From Bacteriovoracaceae bacterium UBA7695 (lineage in GTDB: Bacteria; Bdellovibrionota; Bacteriovoracia; Bacteriovoracales; Bacteriovoracaceae): a stretch of DNA of 12,258 nt. The DNA lies in NCBI GenBank assembly GCA_002482685.1, contig DLGL01000034.1, positions 1 through 12,258 of the forward strand, written 5' to 3'. The notes below the pieces were generated by a model. The model was not told the DNA's origin, searched no databases, and saw only the letters and a program-made list of their open reading frames with translations. Each line of letters begins with the position of its first letter. Position 1 is the first letter of the stretch. Below, piece by piece: positions 1-6,594 of this stretch. Made by a program: the position numbers and the translations under genes.

Positions 1-240
1 CAGGTCCTCGTTATAATCCACCATCTGGCGGAAACACTAACCCAGGAACATACCGTCCGGCGCCGACTCCAACACGTCCTACAACACCAACTGGAACACC
101 TACAGGTCCTCGTTATAATCCACCATCTGGCGGAAACACTAACCCGGGAACATACCGTCCTACGACGCCGTCTGGAACACCTACAGGCCCACGTTACAAT
201 CCACCATCAACTCGCGTTCAAGTTCCTGGCTCACGTTACA
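1..240 (+). repeat. In-frame tandem repeats, units of 102 and 81 bp
   Basis: The unit beginning caggtcctcgttataatcca at position 1 recurs nearly identically at 103 and in diverged form at 184. Unit one encodes 34 residues and unit two 27. The difference is an in-frame loss or gain of 7 codons in the Pro/Thr-rich spacer. Within the shared part the first two units differ by only a few bases, so the duplication looks recent or homogenised. The third unit keeps GPRYNPPS and then diverges. The array probably continues upstream of the window. Confidence 0.85.
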
Positions 241-968
241 ATGGGCCAGTAGGCCCTCGTTACAACAATCCTGGGACAACTCGCTATACAACGTACCGTC
301 CGATCAGAACGCAGTATGGAACTCCATACTACCACCGTCCGTACGGCTACTCTCCGGTTCGTTATAGCAGCTACTACCATATCCCTTATGGCAACCCTTA
401 CTACAGCACGATTCGTTACTACCGTTCATACGATTGGTACTCTTATGTTCTTCGTACCAACCGGAACTATATTTATGCTAACTGGATTTTCTACCCTGCC
501 ACTGGTTACAACAATGGTTACTGGACAATCGATAACTACCCTTACTACGTCTACAATGGTTACAGAAACCGTTACTCTTCTAACGACTACTGTAACTACC
601 AACTCGTAGACCAGTACAACCATCAGGTAGTTCAGACTTACTGGAACCAAATTTGTAATTCTGGTTATGATTCGTGTTCGTACGAGCGTGACCGCTTGAA
701 TGCTCAAAATGGTGAACACCGTTACTTCTGTTCGGAAACTTACCGAGATCAGGGTTACGACTACTCAACTCCATCTTATGATGATTCAAATTATGGTTCG
801 GACTACGGCTACACTGGTTACGACAATACTCCCGACACAAATACTTGTTACGATACAAATCGTGATGGGATGTGTGACAACTATCAGTCTTCACCGGCCC
901 CTGCACCGGCACCTGCACCGGCACCTGGCTCTTGCGTAGACTATAACAATGACGGATATTGCGATTAA
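3..968 (+). CDS. Tyr/Pro-rich repeat surface protein, 5' end outside window
   Basis: An open frame runs from the first bases of the window to TAA at 966-968, so the start and any signal peptide lie upstream. The visible 321 residues fall into three parts. First come proline/glycine-rich repeats of the type GPRYNPPSGGNTNPGTYRP. Next is a strikingly tyrosine-rich segment at 279-602, where I count 31 Tyr in 108 residues. Last is a Cys-containing tail with a Pro-Ala linker (893-926) flanked by two copies of the pattern C-x-D-x-N-x-D-G-x-C-D (846-878 and 933-965). That pattern resembles the calcium loops of EF-hand, dockerin or thrombospondin type 3 repeats. I do not recognise the family. Composition suggests an extracellular or surface structural protein, possibly stabilised by disulfides and calcium. 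A hairpin terminator follows directly. Low-complexity frames in other registers over this stretch are shadows. Confidence 0.85.
   Translation, partial: GPRYNPPSGGNTNPGTYRPAPTPTRPTTPTGTPTGPRYNPPSGGNTNPGTYRPTTPSGTPTGPRYNPPSTRVQVPGSRYNGPVGPRYNNPGTTRYTTYRPIRTQYGTPYYHRPYGYSPVRYSSYYHIPYGNPYYSTIRYYRSYDWYSYVLRTNRNYIYANWIFYPATGYNNGYWTIDNYPYYVYNGYRNRYSSNDYCNYQLVDQYNHQVVQTYWNQICNSGYDSCSYERDRLNAQNGEHRYFCSETYRDQGYDYSTPSYDDSNYGSDYGYTGYDNTPDTNTCYDTNRDGMCDNYQSSPAPAPAPAPAPGSCVDYNNDGYCD
893..926 (+). repeat. Pro-Ala linker microrepeat
   Basis: A 12-base word, gcaccggcacct, is repeated about two and a half times and encodes a Pro-Ala alternating linker. It separates the two cysteine-framed calcium-loop-like motifs of the surrounding gene. 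Confidence 0.7.
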
Positions 969-983
969 TTTTTAAAGTTCTCA

Positions 984-1026
984 AGGCCACTCAGACTGTT
1001 AAAGCAGGATGAGTGGCTTTTTTTTT
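984..1026 (+). terminator. Rho-independent terminator after repeat protein
   Basis: The arms gccactca (986-993) and tgagtggc (1010-1017) form a perfect 8-bp stem with a 16-nt loop, followed by nine T at 1018-1026. The last T bases overlap the stop codon of the convergent thioesterase gene (1025-1027). On the minus strand the hairpin is present, but the sequence after it is not a T run, so it should work mainly for the plus-strand gene. Confidence 0.85.
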
Positions 1027-1438
1027 ACCTGATTCCTACGGCCTTCATCCATTCCGGACTGGCATCAATAAGTTTTCTCAGTTTTAAATCGAAAAAGCCT
1101 ACGGTAAATACGGCTTCAGAGGCTACTTTCCCATCGCTATTTAATATCTTCTGCTCAAGGATCATTACCTTAGGAGTTATAATTTCTTTGGTCTGGGACT
1201 GAATTCTGATGAGATCTCGATTTTTGATTTCCCGCTTAAAACGAACCTGAAGATCCAACAGAACGGGACCTTTTTGTTCCCGCTGGATAACATCAAGGCC
1301 AAAACCTTTTTTTGTTATAAAATCCCAACGAGCTTCTTCATAGAGTTGAACATAAACAGCATTATTCACATGGCCAAAAGAATCGAGATGACATTCCTTG
1401 ATTAATACTTCGTACTCAAAGATCTCATTTATATTCAT
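1025..1438 (-). CDS. FadM/YbgC-like acyl-CoA thioesterase (4HBT hotdog)
   Basis: This 137-aa protein has the usual length of single hotdog-domain thioesterases, which hydrolyse acyl-CoA to free fatty acid and CoA in the cytoplasm. Residues 17-38 read CHLDSFGHVNN followed by AVYVQLYEEARW. That closely resembles the FadM signature HLDxxxHVNNAxYxxxxEEARW and includes the catalytic Asp (D19). The rest has the expected strand pattern, with V-x-F-K-R at 65-69. Substrate chain length cannot be read from the sequence. The ATG lies 2 bp beyond the stop of the 519-aa exported protein, with only a weak GAG overlapping that stop as ribosome-binding site, so translation is probably coupled. It is the last gene of its unit. 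A YbgC-like role with the Tol-Pal system is an alternative, but no tol gene is nearby. Confidence 0.85.
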   Translation of the reverse strand: MNINEIFEYEVLIKECHLDSFGHVNNAVYVQLYEEARWDFITKKGFGLDVIQREQKGPVLLDLQVRFKREIKNRDLIRIQSQTKEIITPKVMILEQKILNSDGKVASEAVFTVGFFDLKLRKLIDASPEWMKAVGIR

Positions 1439-1440
1439 CG

Positions 1441-3000
1441 TTACTCAGGCTGATTCTTATTTAAGCGCAGGTCCTGAACTTCTTTATATTTTCGTCCAAT
1501 GCGAGTGAATAATTCTGAATCCACTCCACCGACGTCAGCCACTACATCACTTTCTTCAACACCGCCCTCAGATCCTTCGGAGTCAAACATGCTCTTAAAT
1601 GGATTTACATCCGGAGAGCCACCTGACTTACTCAAGGCCGAAAACCCTGCGCCTTTGGCAGTATTATATTTACCTGAAACCTTACCCGATTTTATATCAG
1701 GATCACCGTCTTCATCTCCGGCCACGCCCGTAAGGTCATCACCCAAAGAAGCACTTCCACCCCCGCCTCCACCACCGGCACCGCCGCCACCCAGGCCAGC
1801 TCCAGCTGTTTGAGCACCAGGAGTCATCGAAGCCGCGCCAGCAGGATTTAATATTCCACTGGCCTCTTTAGCATCTTTTTCAAAAGGCGAAGCAATATCC
1901 TGAACAGATTCGGTATCATTATTTGAAACAGTTGGATCAGGTTCTCCAATCGTATCGACGGGCTCATTAAAACTAAAATCCTGATTTGATCCAGCTCCAC
2001 CAAAATCAATTGTGTTCCCAGTGAATGTTCCAGTATTTGTAGTGATCTTTTCAGCAGCAGCAACACATTCAGGATCATTCATGGCCGCCGCAGTCATACA
2101 CTTATCTAAATTATCTGTGGCCAGATCTTGCGCCAGCATTTTCTTCAGTTTTTCGCCTACCATCTCGTTATTTAAGGCCTGTTGCTTGGCCTGATCTAAT
2201 TTCTGTTTAAAGGTTAGCAGTGCACTTCCAAACTGCTCCATGGCCTGGCCATTGAGAAAAACGACACTTGATCCCGATATACTCATGAGGGCCATCTGGC
2301 AGTCTTCACGTCCAAAAGAAGCAATCCCTAATTCTGTTTCAACTTCCTTGGCCAGGTTCGCCATGAGCTTTGGGTCTTCTGGACATTTTTTAGGCAGACT
2401 TTTTTTCCCACCCAATGTGGCCCATTGAAGCAGGTTGGCTGAAAGACTAGCTATTGCAGTTTTATAAAGATTCGCCTGACGAGTAAAAAGTTTGGTATTA
2501 AGTTCGTTACGCGCGATGGTCGCATCAATGGCAGCATTATGTCCGTTGCCTTTAACTATTTCGGCCTCAACAACTTTAGAAGCTTTTTTATTTGCTTCAT
2601 TTACCATCACTCCCTGGGCAGTAATCATTCCCTTCTCTGCTAGAAGAACAGCATTGTAATTCAAAAGCATTGTGGAGCAATTCCCAAAATCTGCCGTGTA
2701 TCCACCATCTCTGAGACAAGTAATGGCGCCATCAGCAGTGCTCTTTCTCTGAGGAGGGGTCATCATGGTTTGACCTAAGACTAAAGCCGCCACAGCGTGG
2801 CTTTCGCATTTATTTAAGTTTCCACCCATGCCCTTCTTGAACAAACGTTCTTTATAAGAATTTTGGAGAGGTATTTTGCATTGGGCCCCATAGTTATTGG
2901 CCGCACCTTGCTGATTATTGTTTCCAGCATTATTTGCATTCGCAGCTAAAACCGAAGTTGCGGTCATTAAGCACAAAATAAAAAAATTCATCTGTTTCAT
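1441..3000 (-). CDS. Exported Gly-rich protein of unknown function
   Basis: I do not recognise this 519-aa protein. It begins with a signal peptide, MKQMNFFILCLMTATSVLA, probably cleaved before an Asn/Gly/Gln-rich linker. I chose the ATG at 3000 because agcaggg sits 5-6 nt upstream; the in-frame ATG at 3024 would add eight residues before the signal and has no clear ribosome-binding site. Residues about 40-320 form a helical domain with eight Cys (41, 65, 95, 108, 206, 234, 301, 312), consistent with periplasmic disulfides. From about 320 on the chain is disordered and acidic, with a poly-Gly run at 404-415, and it ends with a basic, helical motif SELFTRIGRKY (495-505). The same motif occurs near the end of the upstream 571-aa protein. 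It has its own candidate promoter and lies 2 bp before the thioesterase gene. Confidence 0.88.
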   Translation of the reverse strand: MKQMNFFILCLMTATSVLAANANNAGNNNQQGAANNYGAQCKIPLQNSYKERLFKKGMGGNLNKCESHAVAALVLGQTMMTPPQRKSTADGAITCLRDGGYTADFGNCSTMLLNYNAVLLAEKGMITAQGVMVNEANKKASKVVEAEIVKGNGHNAAIDATIARNELNTKLFTRQANLYKTAIASLSANLLQWATLGGKKSLPKKCPEDPKLMANLAKEVETELGIASFGREDCQMALMSISGSSVVFLNGQAMEQFGSALLTFKQKLDQAKQQALNNEMVGEKLKKMLAQDLATDNLDKCMTAAAMNDPECVAAAEKITTNTGTFTGNTIDFGGAGSNQDFSFNEPVDTIGEPDPTVSNNDTESVQDIASPFEKDAKEASGILNPAGAASMTPGAQTAGAGLGGGGAGGGGGGGSASLGDDLTGVAGDEDGDPDIKSGKVSGKYNTAKGAGFSALSKSGGSPDVNPFKSMFDSEGSEGGVEESDVVADVGGVDSELFTRIGRKYKEVQDLRLNKNQPE

Positions 3001-3047
3001 AAAAACCCTGCTCTTATTTGTCATATTAAACTTATCGGCTATTTGGT

Positions 3048-3076
3048 TAATATCTTGATTTAATGATACTTCTCAA
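3048..3076 (-). promoter_or_regulatory. Candidate sigma70 promoter for the 519-aa gene
   Basis: On the minus strand TTGAGA (3071-3076) is separated by 17 nt from ATATTA (3048-3053). It lies between the terminator of the preceding gene and the 519-aa gene, where a new promoter would be needed. The match to consensus is only moderate, so this is a candidate. Confidence 0.35.
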
Positions 3077-3132
3077 ACATCAAAGCAACATGAGATCTCC
3101 AACTAAACACTGTAAATTCAAGATCTTAAATT

Positions 3133-3158
3133 AAAAAAGCCCCTTAAAAAGGGGCTTT
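3133..3158 (-). terminator. Rho-independent terminator after the 571-aa gene
   Basis: The arms aaagcccctt (3136-3145) and aaggggcttt (3149-3158) pair perfectly around a 3-nt loop. On the minus strand they are followed by a T run (3133-3138). This separates the 571-aa and 519-aa genes into different transcription units, apart from read-through. Confidence 0.9.
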
Positions 3159-3179
3159 CAATGGCAGATATAAATGGCA

Positions 3180-4895
3180 TTAATTCTTAGGTGGCTCACT
3201 CACAAGCTCTGCTCGTGGTTTTGTCTCAAACATTTTTGTGTAGTTTAAAATATAGCGGTCTGAGACCTGTTTAAAAATTGAAGCTTCAGTCTTTTTGGAG
3301 ATGTCCTGAACAGGAGATTCAAAATCATCGAGAGTTGCCTCAGGAGTGCCGGCCGCAACAGGTCCCTCTGCTGGAACTTCTTCTGTTGAATCCATAGAAA
3401 AACCAGTGTCAATTGGCATTTCAACAGAAGGAGTTGAAGCTGTGTTAACCTTAACCTCTTCCGGCGCCATAGTTTCTGTTTTCTCAGCAGCAACTTCGCC
3501 AGCGGCCGGCCCCAAAGAAGCGAGATTTATATTCGCAGCTCCAGCGGCCTGGTTCATACTTCCTTGAAGAGCTGCAACCTGATCATTAATCGACTTATCA
3601 AAATCAGTAGTAGGCTGACCTTTTTCTTTCTGGGCCTTGTTGTAAGCAACTTTTAAGGCATCTGTTTCAGATTTAACTTTAGCAGCATAACTTCCAATTT
3701 CTCCGGCGATATTTGCAGCGAGATTTTCATCTCCATTGACCAGGGCCTGAGCAAGATCACTAGATAAAGAATTAACTTTATTCATTGTGGGAAGATTAAA
3801 ATTCGCAAGGCTTGCTGGTTTATTTATTTTTACAGGTCTTGAGCAGGCTGCACTTGAAACGACAAAATCAGAACCCGAAGTTGAGAGACATTCTTTTTTC
3901 TTATTAACGATGAGTTCCTGCATTTTTCCTGCTTTATATTTAGGGCCAGACGAGTCGTTACTTCCGTCACCTGAAGGATCACTGTCTTTGCCTCCGAGAT
4001 CAAGTTTATCTAACTCTAATCCATCAGAATCGGTCTTAAACTGAGCGATCACTGACTTCAGGCTTTCGATATTTTTTTTAGCAATGCCAGCTCTTTTATA
4101 CAGACCAGAGGCAACGGTGGCGGACAATACACCAGAGACTCCAAAGGTAATTGATCGATTGAAAGACTCACTATATAAGGCAGAAATTTTTCCTCCAACA
4201 GAAGGGACAATCACTCCTAAACCACTTATTAACAAAGTTCCGTATTGGGTAATTTGTCCCCCACTTTCACCTAGCTTTCCTGATCCGAAACCGTAAGCAA
4301 GTTTTAAGGCCGAAGACCAGTTAAGACCTAGTTTTGGGCTTGGCTTACAATAAGCATAAAAAGGAAGAGCAGGTCCGACCAAAAATCCACCCGCTGCAAT
4401 TTTAGCAGCCTTATCCGCAATCGTTTCTCCAATAGCAAATCCCATGGCCGTCATATGAATAACGGATACAGCCGTCATCCATAATTTTCTATTATTCAAA
4501 AACTCCAACGTTGCTTGTTCTTCTTTGAGTCTTTCTTGAAGTAGAGTCTTTTGTGCAGAATCACCTTTTGTAGCGATTTCAGTTTGCTTAAGCTTTAAGT
4601 CTTTTAGACGATTCTTATGATTTTCATTTACTGCCTTGGCCCCTGTTATTTCCGAAAGCATGTGGACTAGAGATCCTCCTGCATAGATTCCAATGGAAGG
4701 AACTGAAAGCCCTTTCATGCACCCAGTAATGATACTGGTCCCAACGGCACTAGTCGCAAGAACAAGAATTTGATTTGTGTAAAAATCATACCCCCCCTTA
4801 CTACCAGTACCAGAGGCCATATATTCATCTGTAGCGAGGGCCACTGGAGAGATGATTAGTTGGAAACTCATGAGTATCGCAAATAATTTTTTCAT
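3180..4895 (-). CDS. Exported/multi-membrane protein of unknown function
   Basis: I do not recognise this 571-aa protein. Residues 1-21 form a signal peptide (MKKLFAILMSFQLIISPVALA). Hydrophobic, glycine-rich stretches at about 42-58, 63-80, 138-157, 164-183, 217-236 and 247-266 look like membrane helices. A charged, probably coiled-coil segment at 91-135 lies between the second and third. A long hydrophilic tail follows: an Asp/Ser/Gly linker (about 288-318), a possible Cys336-Cys351 disulfide loop, an Ala-rich helical part (375-450) and an acidic Pro/Glu/Thr region (465-530). The tail ends with ASIFKQVSDRY (538-548), which matches the C-terminal motif of the downstream 519-aa protein. The ATG at 4893-4895 is preceded by aataggtac on the minus strand, so the likely ribosome-binding site is unusually close. 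A terminator-like hairpin lies just upstream. Confidence 0.88.
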   Translation of the reverse strand: MKKLFAILMSFQLIISPVALATDEYMASGTGSKGGYDFYTNQILVLATSAVGTSIITGCMKGLSVPSIGIYAGGSLVHMLSEITGAKAVNENHKNRLKDLKLKQTEIATKGDSAQKTLLQERLKEEQATLEFLNNRKLWMTAVSVIHMTAMGFAIGETIADKAAKIAAGGFLVGPALPFYAYCKPSPKLGLNWSSALKLAYGFGSGKLGESGGQITQYGTLLISGLGVIVPSVGGKISALYSESFNRSITFGVSGVLSATVASGLYKRAGIAKKNIESLKSVIAQFKTDSDGLELDKLDLGGKDSDPSGDGSNDSSGPKYKAGKMQELIVNKKKECLSTSGSDFVVSSAACSRPVKINKPASLANFNLPTMNKVNSLSSDLAQALVNGDENLAANIAGEIGSYAAKVKSETDALKVAYNKAQKEKGQPTTDFDKSINDQVAALQGSMNQAAGAANINLASLGPAAGEVAAEKTETMAPEEVKVNTASTPSVEMPIDTGFSMDSTEEVPAEGPVAAGTPEATLDDFESPVQDISKKTEASIFKQVSDRYILNYTKMFETKPRAELVSEPPKN

Positions 4896-4910
4896 GTACC
4901 TATTTTACCT

Positions 4911-4960
4911 TAAAAAAAAGACTTCCCGCCTGGGCTTCATCTGTAGAAGGGCGGGAAGTC
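4911..4960 (-). terminator. Terminator of the 251-aa gene, in the leader of the 571-aa gene
   Basis: Perfect 11-bp arms, gacttcccgcc (4920-4930) and ggcgggaagtc (4950-4960), are followed on the minus strand by eight T (4912-4919). This is a textbook intrinsic terminator for the 251-aa gene. It ends only 16 nt before the ATG of the 571-aa gene on the same strand, leaving no room for an independent promoter after it. The downstream gene therefore needs read-through or a promoter upstream of or within the hairpin. Confidence 0.9.
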
Positions 4961-5006
4961 TCTAAGTCCATTGAATGACGAGTTATGTGGGCTAAGTCGC
5001 TGCCAA

Positions 5007-5762
5007 CTATTCTTGCTTTTTCTTAGCTTTAGCTTTCTTCTTTTTACCCTTCATAATAACAAATGCAACTGCGCAGGCGATGACCAGGCCTATGAGCATC
5101 ATCGTGCTATCATCACCTGTTTCCTCAGGTCCTCTGGACTTCGTTTTATTTGCCTGAAGATCCATTGCTGAATTTGGGTTAAATGTCGTATCAGAAAAAT
5201 TAGCATCCTGAGTTTTACTGTTTCTTAAATCAGCAAGCTCAGATTTTTTCTGCCGGAAGACTCTGAGTGTGGAGATTAATTTCTCCATGATTGGCTGGTA
5301 AGCCGCGTACTGATCTTTTCCAACTGAAAATGTTACTGCAACACCAAGATCTTCTTTCACAGTGGCAAGATATCGGGTGTAGAAGCCAGGAACTTCCGAA
5401 GCAAGATGGAGGGCGTCTACCCATTGGTGATCATTGATTCGGCTCATCTTTGTTGTTTTAGATTCTGAAATTTGTTTTTTTCCACCTGGAAGAGAATACT
5501 CCTTGGGCTTTTTGAGATAGGCCATGTACTCATCCAGGCTGTCCTGCTCCCCACGGATCTTGGCAGCCAGAATAATTATCGACTCTTTTTTTCTGTCAGC
5601 GTTTTCGCTCTGGCAGACATACTCTGTTCCCTCTAGGGCGCATTCCCATCCCGGTGGGAGCTCAAATTCGCAGAATCGGCTGGAAAACCGCTTGGCCTCG
5701 GAGGTTGTACCCCAGATTACGAGTGTGCAGAGTAGTAAAAACTTCATTGGGAGAAGTCTCAT
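5007..5762 (-). CDS. Exported PsbP/DUF1795-like protein with C-terminal anchor
   Basis: This 251-aa protein has a signal peptide (residues 1-23, ending SEA) and a periplasmic domain of about 145 residues with Cys 31, 41 and 50. It also has a low-complexity linker (about 175-218), one transmembrane helix (220-237) and a tail of lysines (238-250). The domain starts FELPPGWEC and contains WVDALHLASEVPGFYTRYL (114-132), VAVTFSVGKD and a closing LISTLRVFR (162-170). This pattern resembles the PsbP / DUF1795 alpha-beta fold, but I make that assignment from appearance only. The implied topology is domain in the periplasm and Lys tail in the cytoplasm. The start is supported by aaggat 8 nt upstream; the internal ATG at 5747 has no such site. 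The gene is divergent from the DAHP synthase-like gene and closed by its own terminator. Function unknown. Confidence 0.85.
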   Translation of the reverse strand: MRLLPMKFLLLCTLVIWGTTSEAKRFSSRFCEFELPPGWECALEGTEYVCQSENADRKKESIIILAAKIRGEQDSLDEYMAYLKKPKEYSLPGGKKQISESKTTKMSRINDHQWVDALHLASEVPGFYTRYLATVKEDLGVAVTFSVGKDQYAAYQPIMEKLISTLRVFRQKKSELADLRNSKTQDANFSDTTFNPNSAMDLQANKTKSRGPEETGDDSTMMLIGLVIACAVAFVIMKGKKKKAKAKKKQE

Positions 5763-5773
5763 GAGCTTTATCC

Positions 5774-5802
5774 TTGTCAGTATAGTAAGAATTCTTTATA
5801 TC
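5774..5802 (+). promoter_or_regulatory. Candidate sigma70 promoter for the DAHP synthase-like gene
   Basis: TTGTCA (5774-5779) and TATATC (5797-5802) are spaced by 17 nt, a good match to the sigma70 consensus. Transcription would start near 5809, giving a leader of about 40 nt without a recognisable ribosome-binding site. A minus-strand TATACT (5779-5784), possibly the -10 box of the divergent 251-aa gene, overlaps the -35 box here. That second assignment is weak. Confidence 0.5.
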
Positions 5803-5850
5803 ATTCTAACCTGATCTCAACTGGTTACAACCAAACAAAAATTGCCTTAT

Positions 5851-6594
5851 ATGAAAGACAATCGGCCCTTTCTTTATATCTTCGGGCCTTGTGCCCTCGA
5901 GTCACTTGAGCAAATCGCTCCGGTGGCCACCCTATTGAGTAGGCATAAGATCAAATACATACGAACTCAGCTCTTCAAACCCCGCACTAACCCGGAAGCC
6001 TTTCAGGGTTTAGGTGAAAGTGGAATTGAAATCCTTAAGACCTTGAGAAAGACCTACACAAAAGAAGAGTTAGGCTTTGTTTGTGAGGCCTGCTCTTCTG
6101 ATCAACTCGAAGTGATCGCTCCATGGGCCTCGATTATTCAAATTGGTGCCCGCAACATGCAGAACTTTGAGCTTCTAAAAGCGGTAGGTAGAAACTTTTC
6201 TGATAAACACGATTACGTTTTATTAAAACGTGGTTTTGCTAATACAGTTGAAGAATGGCTTGCGTCTGCTCAGTACCTGATTCAAGGTGGCGTACCTAAG
6301 TCAAAAGTCATTCTTTGCGAACGTGGGACCCGATCGGTGACGTCTCCAACCGGTGTTCAGCTCGATTTCATCGCTGCCATGGAAGCTAAAAAATCTGGAT
6401 TTCTGGTGATTACTGATCCAAGTCACGGCTCAAAGAAAAGTGAATTTGTTCTTCCCCTTGCGCGAGCAGGGCTGCAATTAGGTCTTGATGGAATAATGGT
6501 TGAGTGTCATCCAAAGCCTTCAGAATCTGTGAGTGATGCAAAACAGGCCATCTCTTTAGAAGCGATGGAAGAGTTTATCAAGACATCACTTTAA
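5851..6594 (+). CDS. DAHP synthase-like enzyme (type Ib, no regulatory domain)
   Basis: The 247-aa protein resembles type Ib 3-deoxy-7-phosphoheptulonate synthases. These condense phosphoenolpyruvate and erythrose 4-phosphate in the first step of the shikimate pathway. Visible signatures are GPCALES (12-18, metal ligand C14), FKPRTNPEAFQG (42-53), IQIGARNMQNFELLKAVG (96-113), LLKRGFANTVEEWL (124-137), CERG (156-159), DPSH (189-192, ligand H192), VECHPKPSE (217-225, ligand E218) and SDAKQA (228-233, ligand D229). All four metal ligands are present. The usual N-terminal regulatory domain is absent. Two regions differ from typical members: RTQ instead of RGG before FKPRT, and TRSVTSPTGVQLD after CERG. 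KdsA is less likely because its motifs differ. I prefer the ATG at 5851; an in-frame TTG at 5842 is the alternative and neither has a clear ribosome-binding site. The gene ends inside the convergent gene. Confidence 0.82.
   Translation: MKDNRPFLYIFGPCALESLEQIAPVATLLSRHKIKYIRTQLFKPRTNPEAFQGLGESGIEILKTLRKTYTKEELGFVCEACSSDQLEVIAPWASIIQIGARNMQNFELLKAVGRNFSDKHDYVLLKRGFANTVEEWLASAQYLIQGGVPKSKVILCERGTRSVTSPTGVQLDFIAAMEAKKSGFLVITDPSHGSKKSEFVLPLARAGLQLGLDGIMVECHPKPSESVSDAKQAISLEAMEEFIKTSL

Noticed and set aside
316..990. Several Thr-rich or other low-complexity open frames in other registers and on the minus strand over the repeat gene
   Set aside because: They lie wholly within the Tyr-rich coding sequence, start without ribosome-binding sites and have compositions expected from frame-shifted repeats.
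1499..1813. Plus-strand frame of 104 residues with a proline run
   Set aside because: It is the antisense shadow of the poly-Gly stretch of the 519-aa exported protein and has no ribosome-binding site.
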